Part shown: positions 27,030 through 38,656 of the stretch, piece after piece
How positions within the stretch are numbered: the stretch's first letter is position 1
Layout: the number at the start of each line of letters is the position of its first letter
NCBI GenBank assembly: GCA_963698645.1
Contig: CAVORP010000009.1
Coordinates: 776,977 to 840,976, forward strand
Source of the DNA: Ovoidimarina sp963698645
Lineage (GTDB): Bacteria > Pseudomonadota > Alphaproteobacteria > Rhodobacterales > Rhodobacteraceae
Direction of reading: 5' to 3'
DNA: 64,000 nt
Made by a program: the position numbers and the translations under genes
The notes under the pieces: model-generated
The model's input: only the letters and a program-made list of their open reading frames with translations
Told to the model about the DNA's origin: nothing
The model's database searches: none

Positions 27030-28754
27030 TCAGGCGGCGGCGAAATGGCGAACCAGCAGCTTCACCCGCCGCTCGCCGCGCCATTCGTCGACGATCGGCT
27101 GGAACACGGCGACGGATGCGACCAGCGGGCAGTCGCCCGGTGTAGGCACCGAAGGCGATCGCATCGAACCCCGAGCCACTGCGGATCAAGCAGGCGCATG
27201 CGCGACATGGCGCTCACCGACGACGCGCGCCGACTCACCTCGAACTCGCCGTCGAACAGCGGCTCGGGAAACGCCTGGCCCCAGGGGCCGCCATCGCGCA
27301 GCGCCTCGGCCAGCGCCAGGTCGATCTGGTGGCCATCGAGTGCGCCATCGGTCCACACCTCGGCCGCCAGCAGCGCGGCGTCGATGCGTGCGTTCGCCAG
27401 TTCCTCGATCGCACGCGGAAGCGCTGGCAGATTCGCGCGCGACGAGGCTCAGACCGGCAGCCATCGCATGGCCGCCGAAGCGCAGGATCAGGCCCGGTTC
27501 GCGCATGTCCAGCTCGGCGATCAGGTCGCGCAGGTGCACGCCGGGCACCGATCGCGCGGAGGCCTTCAGCTCGTCGCTGCCAGTGCTGGCCGCCGCGAAC
27601 GCGAACACCGGGCGATGCACACGCTCCTTGATCTTCGACGCGACCAGACCGACGACACCGGCGTGCCAATCGGTTTCGTGCAGGCACAGCACCGGCGGCA
27701 GATCGCCATCGAGGCGCAGACCGGCCACGGCCGCCTCGGCCTGCGCCACCATGTCGAGCTGCACGCTGCGGCGTTCGCGAATTGATCGCATCGAGGCGTG
27801 CGGCCAGTTCGCGCGCCAGCAGCGGATCGTCGGCGCAGAGGCAGGCGATGCCGAGACTCATGTCCTCCAGGCGCCCGGCAGCGTTGACGCGCGGCCCCAG
27901 ACTGAAAGCCGAGATCCGTGGCGGTCAGCTCGGCGGCGCGACGCTTGGAGACTGTCGATCAGTGCGGCGACACCGGCGCTTGCCCGGCCCGCGCGAATAC
28001 GCTTCAGGCCGGCCGCAACCAGCACGCGATTGTTGTGATCGAGCGCGACCAGATCGGCGACGGTGCCGAGCGCGACCAGATCGAGCAGGACCGCAAGATC
28101 CGGCTCCTCGCGCTGCGCGAACGCGCCCGATGCGCGCAGCGCCGCGCGCAGCGCCAGCAGCAGGTAGAACACGACGCCGACGCCCGCCAGGGCCTTGCTC
28201 GCAAAGCCATCGCCGCGCAGGTTCGGGTTGACGATCGCGTCGGCCACCGGCAACTCGAGCGGCGGCAGGTGGTGATCGGTGACCAACACGACGCAGCCCG
28301 CCGCCTTGGCCGCGCGCACGCCGGCCAGACAGGCGATGCCGCTGTCGACAGTGAGCAACAGGTCGGGCGCACCGGCAGCGAGGATTTCCTCGACCAGCAA
28401 CGGGGTCAGGCCGTACCCGTGGATCGCGCGATTCGGCACCCGTACCTCGACACGGCGCGCGCCGAGCATGCGCAATCCGCGCCAGGCAACCGCGGCTCCG
28501 GTCGCTCCGTCGCAGTCGAAGTCGCCGACGATCAGGATGCGCGCATCGGCAGCGATCGCGGCGACGAGCAGCGTACAGGCCGCGTCGAGCCCGCCAAGGC
28601 CCTGCGGCGCCAGCATGCGCGTGAGCCGTAGATCGAGCTCATCACCTGCGACCACGCCGCGGGCCGCATACACACGCGCCAGCACCGGATGCAGTGCCGG
28701 GTCCGCAAGCAGCGGGACATCGGGCACATGGCGACGGCGCAGCTTCGGCATCAT
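27030..28754 (-). pseudogene. recJ: Single-stranded-DNA exonuclease RecJ, multiply frameshifted
   Basis: The first 265 codons are intact: V-G-D-F-D-C-D-G-A-T-G (DHH phosphoesterase motif), P-N-R-A-I-H-G-Y-G, T-V-D-S-G-I and D-H-H motif T-D-H-H-L-P-P. After about 27940 the reading frame changes about seven times (near 27936, 27904, 27780, 27438, 27237, 27202 and 27137), yet the RecJ sequence continues across frames: L-G-P-R-V-N-A-A-G-R-L-E-D, G-L-I-L-R-F-G-G-H-A-M-A-A-G, and the C-terminal A-I-A-F-G-A-Y-T-G and V-R-H-F-A-A-A stop at 27030. The length matches an intact gene. Either a recent pseudogene or bad sequence. The start overlaps the rpfE stop by four bases (ATGA). Confidence 0.85.
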
Positions 28755-29647
28755 GGCGCTGCGCGACGCCAGAATCGCAGGCGATGCCAGGAGCGCCAGG
28801 CGAAGCGTTCGCCGCTTTCCAGTCGCAGCTGCAAGGGCTCATGCCGATCCAGCACGCGCGCCAGCACCTCGACCAGCGCATCGTCGTCAGCGTCGCGCGC
28901 GTCGACCAGGATGCGGTCGGATTCGCCGCTGGGGCGATTGAGTACCGCCACGCCGGCCAGCGCCATGCAGCCGCGCAGCAGCGGGTCAGGCGAATGTGCC
29001 GCTGCGATGGCAGCGGTCAGCGACGCCGGCGCGACGCCATCGCCGTGCAGCCACAGGCTGTTGACCTCCGGCAGGCCGCGACTGCGCCGGGCGCGATTGC
29101 AGGGATGCTCATGCAAGGCCATCTGCAGTTCATTGAGCCAGCGCCGCGTCGCGCGGCCGGCATCACCGACAGGCAAGGCGGCGTCAATGCAGGCCCCGAG
29201 CACATGTTCCGGGTCCTGGCCGCCAAGGCGCGGATGCGCAGCATCGGGGCGCACGTACCAGCGCTCGGGCGCGGCCGCATGCAAGACCCAGCCGGCATCG
29301 GCGAACAGCGGCTGCAGCGTCGCGCAGAGATCGCGCACTTCGTCCGCGCTCGGTGCCAGCGCGCCACAGGCAAGCATGCGTACACCCGCTGATTCGACGC
29401 GCAGCATGCAGGGATCGGCACGCAGCCAACGCCCGCCGCGGTCGTCGGGCGCGTCGACGATGCGCGTCAGCGCCGCCGTCGGCAGTTCCGCTGGCAGCCC
29501 GGTGAACACAGCGGAGAGCAAGCCCGCGCAGCCCGGCTCGGCATCGGCGAGGCGCGAGCTCTGCTCCAGCACTGCGCGCAACTTCGGCAGGCGTGCGGTC
29601 AGCGCACCCAGGCGGCGCCGCGGCGGCAACCACAGCAGCGCCGGCAC
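28751..29647 (-). CDS. rpfE: RpfE-family protein between greA and recJ
   Basis: 298 residues, GTG start four bases after greA. No catalytic motif is obvious. Leu/Ala/Arg-rich throughout, with the stretch A-A-L-T-R-I-V-D and R-W-L-R-A-D-P that I recall from xanthomonad RpfE proteins, and a conserved central N-E-L-Q-M-A-L-H-E-H-P with W-L-H-G-D-G near residue 185. Databases sometimes name this family phosphoglycerate mutase-like, which the sequence alone does not support. In Xanthomonas rpfE lies beside recJ and takes part in regulation of pathogenicity factors. The name rests on position and partial memory of the family. Confidence 0.6.
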   Translation of the reverse strand: MPALLWLPPRRRLGALTARLPKLRAVLEQSSRLADAEPGCAGLLSAVFTGLPAELPTAALTRIVDAPDDRGGRWLRADPCMLRVESAGVRMLACGALAPSADEVRDLCATLQPLFADAGWVLHAAAPERWYVRPDAAHPRLGGQDPEHVLGACIDAALPVGDAGRATRRWLNELQMALHEHPCNRARRSRGLPEVNSLWLHGDGVAPASLTAAIAAAHSPDPLLRGCMALAGVAVLNRPSGESDRILVDARDADDDALVEVLARVLDRHEPLQLRLESGERFAWRSWHRLRFWRRAAP

Positions 29648-29651
29648 CGGA

Positions 29652-30124
29652 CTACTCGTAGCGGACCGCCATGATCTCGAACTCGCGACTGCCGTTCGCG
29701 GCGTGCAGTTCGACGGTGTCGCCCTCGCTCTTGCCGATCAGCACGCGCGCCATCGGCGAGGTCACCGAGATCAACTGCTGCTTGATGTCGGCTTCGAGCT
29801 CGCCGACGATCTGGTACGTGACCTGGTTGTTGTTGTGCAGTTCGAGCAGTTCGACCGTGGCACCGAAGACGATGCGCGTCCCGGCCACCAGCTGGCTCAC
29901 GTCGATCACCTCAGCGAACGAGAGCGCCGCTTCGAGCTCGTTGATGCGGCCTTCGGCGAAACCCTGCTGCTCGCGCGCGGCGTGATACTCGGCGTTTTCC
30001 TTGAGGTCGCCATGCGCACGCGCTTCGGCGATCGCCAGGATGATGCGCGGCCGCTCGACCGACTTCAGCCGATCCAGTTCGTCGCGCAGGCGCTCGACGC
30101 CGCGTTTGGTCAATGGTGGTCTTC

Positions 30125-30128
<4 letters not shown>
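29652..30128 (-). CDS. greA: Transcription elongation factor GreA
   Basis: 158 residues. The N-terminal coiled coil carries R-A-H-G-D-L-K-E-N-A-E-Y, whose acidic tip residues enter the RNA polymerase channel to stimulate cleavage of backtracked RNA; the C-terminal FKBP-like domain ends I-S-V-T-S-P-M-A-R-V-L-I-G-K. ATG 30128 overlaps the carB stop (ATGA), so it is translated with carB; carAB-greA is a conserved order. Confidence 0.94.
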
Positions 30129-33351
<3,223 letters not shown>

Positions 33352-33470
33352 GGACACCTCGGCCCCGCACTCGCGCGCGGAACGATTCGATGGTTTGGGA
33401 ATGCGCGGATTCTAGCCGGTTCGCGCGCGCGAATCGCGCCAGCACGAGGACTGCCTGCGCCCGGCCAGAG

Positions 33471-33932
33471 TCAGTCCTTGACCTGCACTTCGACCACGGT
33501 GCTGCGCGGGATGTCGATGTCCATCGAGAAGCCGCGACTCACGTCGGCGATGATCAGGCCGGCACGGTTGAACCGCTTCAGCGTGCCCTTGCGCGTGGTG
33601 TGCATGTTGGTCCTGATCTGAATCGGCTTGCCGACGTACTTCTCCAATTCATCGAACGCGACCACGCGCGGGCCGGCGGCATGCAGCGGATCAAACGCGG
33701 GCTGGGCCGGCGCGGCGGCGACTGTAGCCGGGGTAGTCGCAACCAGCGGCGCCTTGGCCGGCACTGCAGCCACGGGGGCCACCTTGGCCGGCGCTGCAAC
33801 CGCGGGGGGCGGCGCCGCCTTGGTCGTTGCCGGCATCGGAGAATTGAGCGGGTCGAACACCGGCTTCGCGCCCACCGCGGACGGCGCCGCAAGCAAGGCG
33901 ATCAGACAGAAGCGAAACGGCACACGGGACAT
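33471..33932 (-). CDS. Secreted Sm-like-fold protein between carA and carB
   Basis: 153 residues. Signal peptide about 1-22 (ending V-G-A). A low-complexity Ala/Pro/Lys/Val linker of about 70 residues carries two F-D-P-L repeats, one at each end. The last 55 residues (G-K-P-I-Q-I-R-T..K-G-T-L-K-R-F-N-R-A-G-L-I-I..I-D-I-P-R-S-T-V-V-E-V) have the five-strand spacing of an Sm/Hfq-like beta barrel. Export of an Sm-like module is unusual, so RNA binding should not be assumed; similar SH3-like barrels bind peptides. It starts eight bases after the carA stop and is followed by carB, so it is transcribed with them. Function unknown. Confidence 0.7.
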   Translation of the reverse strand: MSRVPFRFCLIALLAAPSAVGAKPVFDPLNSPMPATTKAAPPPAVAAPAKVAPVAAVPAKAPLVATTPATVAAAPAQPAFDPLHAAGPRVVAFDELEKYVGKPIQIRTNMHTTRKGTLKRFNRAGLIIADVSRGFSMDIDIPRSTVVEVQVKD

Positions 33933-33940
33933 AGCGATCC

Positions 33941-35111
33941 TCAAGCAGGCACTGCCCGATCCGAAGCATGAATCACGCCACGCGCGGCATGCATCGAGCG
34001 CACAAACGGCGCGAACACGCCCGCGACATCGTGCGGGCCCGGGCTCGCCTCCGGATGGCCCTGGAAACCATACGCGGGTGCGTCGGTCAGCGCGATGCCC
34101 TGCAGCGAACCGTCGAACAGGGAGCGGTGCGTTGCACGCACGTTCGTCGGCAGCGTCGCTTCGTCCACCGCAAAACCGTGGTTCTGCGAAGAGATCATGA
34201 CCCGCCCGCTGTCGAGGTCGATCACCGGATGGTTCGCGCCATGGTGCCCGAACTTCATCTTCAGCGTCTTCGCACCCGCGGCCAACCCGAGCAATTGATG
34301 GCCGAGGCAGATGCCGAAGGTGGGGATGCGCGCGGCGATGAACTCGCGGATCGCCGCGATCGCGTAGTCGCAGGGCTCCGGGTCGCCCGGGCCGTTCGAC
34401 AGGAACACGCCGTCGGGGTGCAGGGCGAACACGTCGCGCGCCGGCGTCTGCGCCGGCACCACGGTGACGCGGCAGCCGCGATCGACCAGCATGCGCAGGA
34501 TGTTGTGCTTGAGCCCGAAGTCGTAGGCGACCACGTGCAGCTCGCCGTTGTCGCGCGTCGCGACGCCACGATCGAGATCGAAACTGCCCTGTTCCCAGGC
34601 ATAGCACCTGAGAGGCGCTGACGACGCGGGCCAGGTCCATGCCCTTGAGACCCGGAAATGCGCGCGCATGCGCCAGCGCGGCCTCGGCGTCGCCGGCATC
34701 GGCGCCAGCGACGATGCAGCCGGCCTGCGCACCACTTTCGCGCAGGATGCGCGTCAGCCGCCGCGTGTCGATCCCGGCAATGGCGACGATGCCGTGGCGG
34801 CTCAGGTAATCCGGCAGCGAGATCTCGCTGCGCCAATGATCGCTGTGCAGGGTGGCACTGCGCACCACCAACCCGGCGGCGTGCACCGCATCCGATTCGA
34901 CATCGGCCGCGTTGCAGCCGGTGTTGCCGATGTGCGGATAGGTCAGCGTCACGATCTGACGGCTGTAGGACGGATCGGTCAGGATTTCCTGATAGCCGGT
35001 CATCGCGGTGTTGAACACCACTTCGCCCGAAGTGCGGCCGGCGGCGCCGATCGAGACGCCACGAAAGAGACTGCCGTCCGCGAGGGCCAGCAGGGCAGGA
35101 AGAGTCGACAT
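33941..35111 (-). CDS. carA: Carbamoyl-phosphate synthase small subunit, frameshifted
   Basis: About 389 residues after repair. N-terminal CPSase domain with V-F-N-T-A-M-T-G-Y-Q-E-I-L-T-D-P-S-Y; C-terminal class I glutamine amidotransferase with catalytic Cys in T-F-G-I-C-L-G-H-Q and the His-Glu pair in G-H-P-E-A-S-P-G-P. It delivers ammonia to CarB. The frame breaks near 34612 (V-V-S-A-S-Q.. must continue Y-A-W-E-Q-G-S-F), one base in excess. Order carA-x-carB-greA on the minus strand, downstream of dapB. Confidence 0.93.
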
Positions 35112-35171
35112 GCAAACGCTCCGTGATGGGCGGACGCCCCGAGCGGGCCGGGATTCTAGCAGCCCGCGACC

Positions 35172-35978
35172 TCAATCCGGAGCGGCAGCAGCCACGGCCT
35201 GGTCCAAGGTGTACGTGCCCGCAGATCGCCCGCCGATCCAGCGCGCCGCGAGCAAGGCGCCGCGCGCGAACAGCGCCCGCGTGCCGGCGCGGTGGGTGAA
35301 CTCCAGTCGCTCGCCTTCGCCAGCGAACAGCACGGTGTGCTCGCCAACGATGTCGCCGCCGCGAATGCTGGCGAACCCGATCTCGCCGCGCCGGCGCGGC
35401 GCATCGTTGCCGTGGCGGACGAAGGCGCCGATCTGGTCGAGGCTGCGGCCGTGTACCTCGGCGATGGCGCGGCCAAGAGCCAGGGCGGTGCCGGAGGGTG
35501 CATCCCGCTTCAAGCGGTGGTGCGACTCGATGATCTCGACGTCGAAATCCTCACCGAGCACGCGCGCCGCTTCCACCGCCAGCCGCCGCAGCAAGGCAAC
35601 ACCGATGCTGAAGTTGGCCGACCACAGCACCGGAATGCGCCGCGCCGCCGACTCCAGTTCGTCGTGCTGCGCCTCACTCAAACCGGTGGTGCCGCTGACG
35701 AAGGCCATCTCGCGCTCCACCGCGAGCGCAAGCGCGGCGTCGAAACTGGCGGCGTTCGAGAAGTCGACCAGCACCTCGCCTTGCTGCTCGGGTTCGAGCG
35801 TAGTCGCGTAGGACAGCGACGACGTCCGGCCCGGCCACACCGGTTCGCCCTCCAGCGTCGAACCCGGCCGCACCAGCGCCGAAACCAGGTCAACGCCGGC
35901 ATGGCCCGGAAGAATGCGGAGGATCTCCTGGCCCATGCGGCCAGAGGCTCCGAACAGGATGATGCGAGTGGCTTCCAT
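35172..35978 (-). CDS. dapB: 4-hydroxy-tetrahydrodipicolinate reductase
   Basis: 268 residues. G-A-S-G-R-M-G-Q-E-I is the Rossmann NAD(P)H loop; E-S-H-H-R-L-K-R-D-A-P-S-G-T-A holds the catalytic His-Lys and the substrate-binding K-x-D-x-P-S-G-T. It acts in the diaminopimelate/lysine pathway that feeds peptidoglycan. ATG 35978 has GAGG eight bases upstream; the longer frame to 36017 is unsupported. First of the dapB-carA-x-carB-greA series. Confidence 0.94.
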   Translation of the reverse strand: MEATRIILFGASGRMGQEILRILPGHAGVDLVSALVRPGSTLEGEPVWPGRTSSLSYATTLEPEQQGEVLVDFSNAASFDAALALAVEREMAFVSGTTGLSEAQHDELESAARRIPVLWSANFSIGVALLRRLAVEAARVLGEDFDVEIIESHHRLKRDAPSGTALALGRAIAEVHGRSLDQIGAFVRHGNDAPRRRGEIGFASIRGGDIVGEHTVLFAGEGERLEFTHRAGTRALFARGALLAARWIGGRSAGTYTLDQAVAAAAPD

Positions 35979-36021
35979 CACAGCAACCTCCAGCGCGACA
36001 ACACAACCGGTTACCATCTTC

Positions 36022-36846
36022 TCAGAGATCGGCAGATACCGGCTTCACGGCCCGATCAATCAACAACAAGGTCTCCAGCAACGCGCGCATGCGATCCAGC
36101 GGCCACGCGTTCGGGCCATCGGAGAGCGCCTTGTCCGGATCCGGATGGGTTTCCATGAACAGGCCGGAGATACCGACTGCAACCGCGGCCCGCGACAACG
36201 CCGGCACGAACTCGCGCTGGCCGCCGCTGGTCGTGCCCTGCCCGCCCGGCAACTGCACCGAATGCGTGGCGTCGAACACCACCGGGCAGCGCGTCTCGCG
36301 CATCACCACCAGCGAGCGCATGTCGGAGACCAGATTGTTGTAGCCGAAACTGGCGCCGCGTTCGCACACCATCAGCTGTTCATTGCCGACCGCGCGCGCC
36401 TTGTCGACGACGTGCTTCATGTCCCAGGGCGCGAGGAACTGACCCTTCTTGATGTTGACCGGCTTCATCGTGCGCGCGACCGCCTGGATGAAGTCGGTCT
36501 GCCGGCACAGGAACGCCGGCGTCTGCAGCACATCGACCACCGATGCAACCTCGTCGAACGGCGTGTACTCATGCACATCGGTCAGCAGCGGCACACCGAG
36601 CTGGCGCTTCACTTCCGACAGGATGCGCAGACCCTCGGCCATGCCCGGCCCGCGAAAACTGCCGGCGGAGGATCGATTCGCCTTGTCGAAGCTGGACTTG
36701 AAGATGAAGGGAATGCCGAGCGCAGCGGTGATCTCCTTGAGCTTGCCGGCAGTATCGACCTGCAGCTGCTCGCTCTCGACCACGCACGGACCGGCGATCA
36801 GAAAAAACGGGTGTTGCAGGCCGACCTCGAAGCCCAGCAGCTTCAT
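36022..36846 (-). CDS. kdsA: 2-dehydro-3-deoxyphosphooctonate aldolase (KDO-8-P synthase)
   Basis: 274 residues. I-A-G-P-C-V-V-E-S near residue 19 and F-K-S-S-F-D-K-A-N-R-S-S, together with D-V-H-E and D-A-T-H-S-V-Q-L-P-G-G, are the PEP- and arabinose-5-phosphate-binding motifs. It condenses PEP with D-arabinose 5-phosphate for the lipopolysaccharide core sugar KDO. ATG 36846 overlaps the pyrG stop by four bases, so translation is coupled; pyrG-kdsA is conserved in many gammaproteobacteria. Confidence 0.94.
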   Translation of the reverse strand: MKLLGFEVGLQHPFFLIAGPCVVESEQLQVDTAGKLKEITAALGIPFIFKSSFDKANRSSAGSFRGPGMAEGLRILSEVKRQLGVPLLTDVHEYTPFDEVASVVDVLQTPAFLCRQTDFIQAVARTMKPVNIKKGQFLAPWDMKHVVDKARAVGNEQLMVCERGASFGYNNLVSDMRSLVVMRETRCPVVFDATHSVQLPGGQGTTSGGQREFVPALSRAAVAVGISGLFMETHPDPDKALSDGPNAWPLDRMRALLETLLLIDRAVKPVSADL

Positions 36847-38495
36847 GCCGCGACCTCGTGCGGCAGCCGGTTGCGCTGGTAGGCGAGCGCGGCGGTGATG
36901 AAGCCGATGAACAATGGATGGCCCTTGAGCGGCGTCGACAGGAATTCCGGGTGCGCCTGGCAGGCCAGAAACCACGGGTGGTCGCGGTACTCGATCATCT
37001 CGACCAGGCTGTCATCCATCGACTTGCCCGCGAACACCATGCCGAGTTCGGCGAAGCGTTCGAGGTAGCGATTGTTGAATTCGTAACGATGGCGGTGGCG
37101 CTCGCTCACGACCTCCTTGCCGTACAGCTGGTAGGCCAGGGTGCCGAGCTGGACGCGGCACTCTTGCGCGCCGAGGCGCATGGTGCCGCCAAGATCGGAG
37201 GCCTCGCTGCGTTGCTCGACCGCGCCGCTGCTGCTGCGCCATTCGGTGATCAGGCCGATCACCGGATGCAGCGTCGAGCGGTCGTTCTCGGTGCTGTTGG
37301 CATCGGCGAGGCCGGCGACATTGCGGGCGAAATCAACTACGGCGGCATGCAGTCCATAGCAGATGCCGAAATAGGGAATCTGCTGCGTGCGCGCATGCCG
37401 GGCTGCGGCGATCTTGCCCTCGAAGCCGCGCTTGCCGAAGCCGCCGGGCACCAGGATGGCGTCCACGCCCGCGAGCAGGCCGGTGCCTTCGGACTCGACG
37501 CGCTCGCACTCGATCCAGCGCAGATCGACCTCGACCGACTGCTTTAGTCCGCCATGCTTCAGCGCCTCGCCAAGCGACTTGTAGGCGTCCTTGTGTTCGA
37601 CGTACTTGCCGACGATGGCGACCGTCACCTTCGCCTTCGGGTGCGCTTCGCGGTCGCAGACCTCGTGCCAGGCCGATAGATCGGCGACCGGTGCAGCCGC
37701 GAGCCGGAGCTGATCGACCGCGAGTTGGTCGAGACCCTGCTGCTGCAGCCACTCCGGGATCTGATAAATCGAAGGCAGGTCCACGGCCGAGATCACGGCC
37801 TTTTCCGGCACATTCGTGAACATCGCGATCTTGCGCCGTTCGGCTTCCGGCAACGGCTGTTCGCTGCGGCACAACAACACGTCGGCCTGGATGCCGATGT
37901 TGCGCAGTTCCTTGACCGAATGCTGGGTCGGCTTGGTCTTGATCTCGCCGGCGGCCTTGATGTAAGGCACCAACGTCAGATGCATGAACATGGCGCGGTC
38001 GGCTCCGCGCTCGATGCGCAGCTGGCGGATCGCCTCCAGGAACGGCAGCGACTCGATGTCGCCGACGGTGCCGCCGACTTCGACCAGGGCTACGTCGTAG
38101 CCGGCGGTGGCTTCCTCGACCGCACGCTTGATCTCGTCGGTGATGTGCGGGATCACCTGCACCGTGGCACCGAGATAATCGCCGCGGCGCTCCTTGCGGA
38201 TCACGTTCTCGTAGATCTTGCCGGTAGTGATGGCGTTGCGGCGCGTCAGCCGGGTATTGACGAAGCGCTCGTAGTGGCCGAGGTCGAGGTCGGTCTCGGC
38301 ACCGTCGTCGAGCACGTAGACCTCGCCGTGCTGGTACGGGCTCATCGTGCCCGGATCGACGTTGATGTAGGGATCGAGCTTCATCATCGTGACCTTGAGG
38401 CCGCGCGCTTCGAGGATCGCGCCAAGCGACGCAGCTGCAATGCCCTTGCCCAACGAGGACACCACACCGCCGGTAACGAATATCAGAGGAGTCAT
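36843..38495 (-). CDS. pyrG: CTP synthase
   Basis: 550 residues. The N-terminal amidoligase domain starts F-V-T-G-G-V-V-S-S-L-G-K-G (P-loop); the C-terminal glutaminase domain has the nucleophile in Y-F-G-I-C-Y-G-L-H and its His-Glu partners in A-H-P-E-F. The Cys neighbourhood G-I-C-Y-G-L-H differs slightly from the usual G-I-C-L-G-M-Q. It converts UTP to CTP with glutamine. Divergent from parE across 161 bases. Confidence 0.94.
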   Translation of the reverse strand: MTPLIFVTGGVVSSLGKGIAAASLGAILEARGLKVTMMKLDPYINVDPGTMSPYQHGEVYVLDDGAETDLDLGHYERFVNTRLTRRNAITTGKIYENVIRKERRGDYLGATVQVIPHITDEIKRAVEEATAGYDVALVEVGGTVGDIESLPFLEAIRQLRIERGADRAMFMHLTLVPYIKAAGEIKTKPTQHSVKELRNIGIQADVLLCRSEQPLPEAERRKIAMFTNVPEKAVISAVDLPSIYQIPEWLQQQGLDQLAVDQLRLAAAPVADLSAWHEVCDREAHPKAKVTVAIVGKYVEHKDAYKSLGEALKHGGLKQSVEVDLRWIECERVESEGTGLLAGVDAILVPGGFGKRGFEGKIAAARHARTQQIPYFGICYGLHAAVVDFARNVAGLADANSTENDRSTLHPVIGLITEWRSSSGAVEQRSEASDLGGTMRLGAQECRVQLGTLAYQLYGKEVVSERHRHRYEFNNRYLERFAELGMVFAGKSMDDSLVEMIEYRDHPWFLACQAHPEFLSTPLKGHPLFIGFITAALAYQRNRLPHEVAA

Positions 38496-38656
38496 GAAAC
38501 ACCGGGATCGCGTGAAAGCGGCATTCTACCGGATGCCCCGGTTGACTGCCCCTGAATCGCCGTGGCGGGACGCTGGCGCGGCGGACTTTGCGCGCGCCTT
38601 GACCCGGGCCGGCTGCGCGCCCACCATGCCGCCCCGCAGTTTTTCCAGGCCCTTGC

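Noticed and set aside
33471..35111. carA read as one long fusion with the downstream secreted protein
   Set aside because: The long frame arises only because the carA frameshift runs on into the next gene's frame; carA itself ends at 33941 in the other frame.
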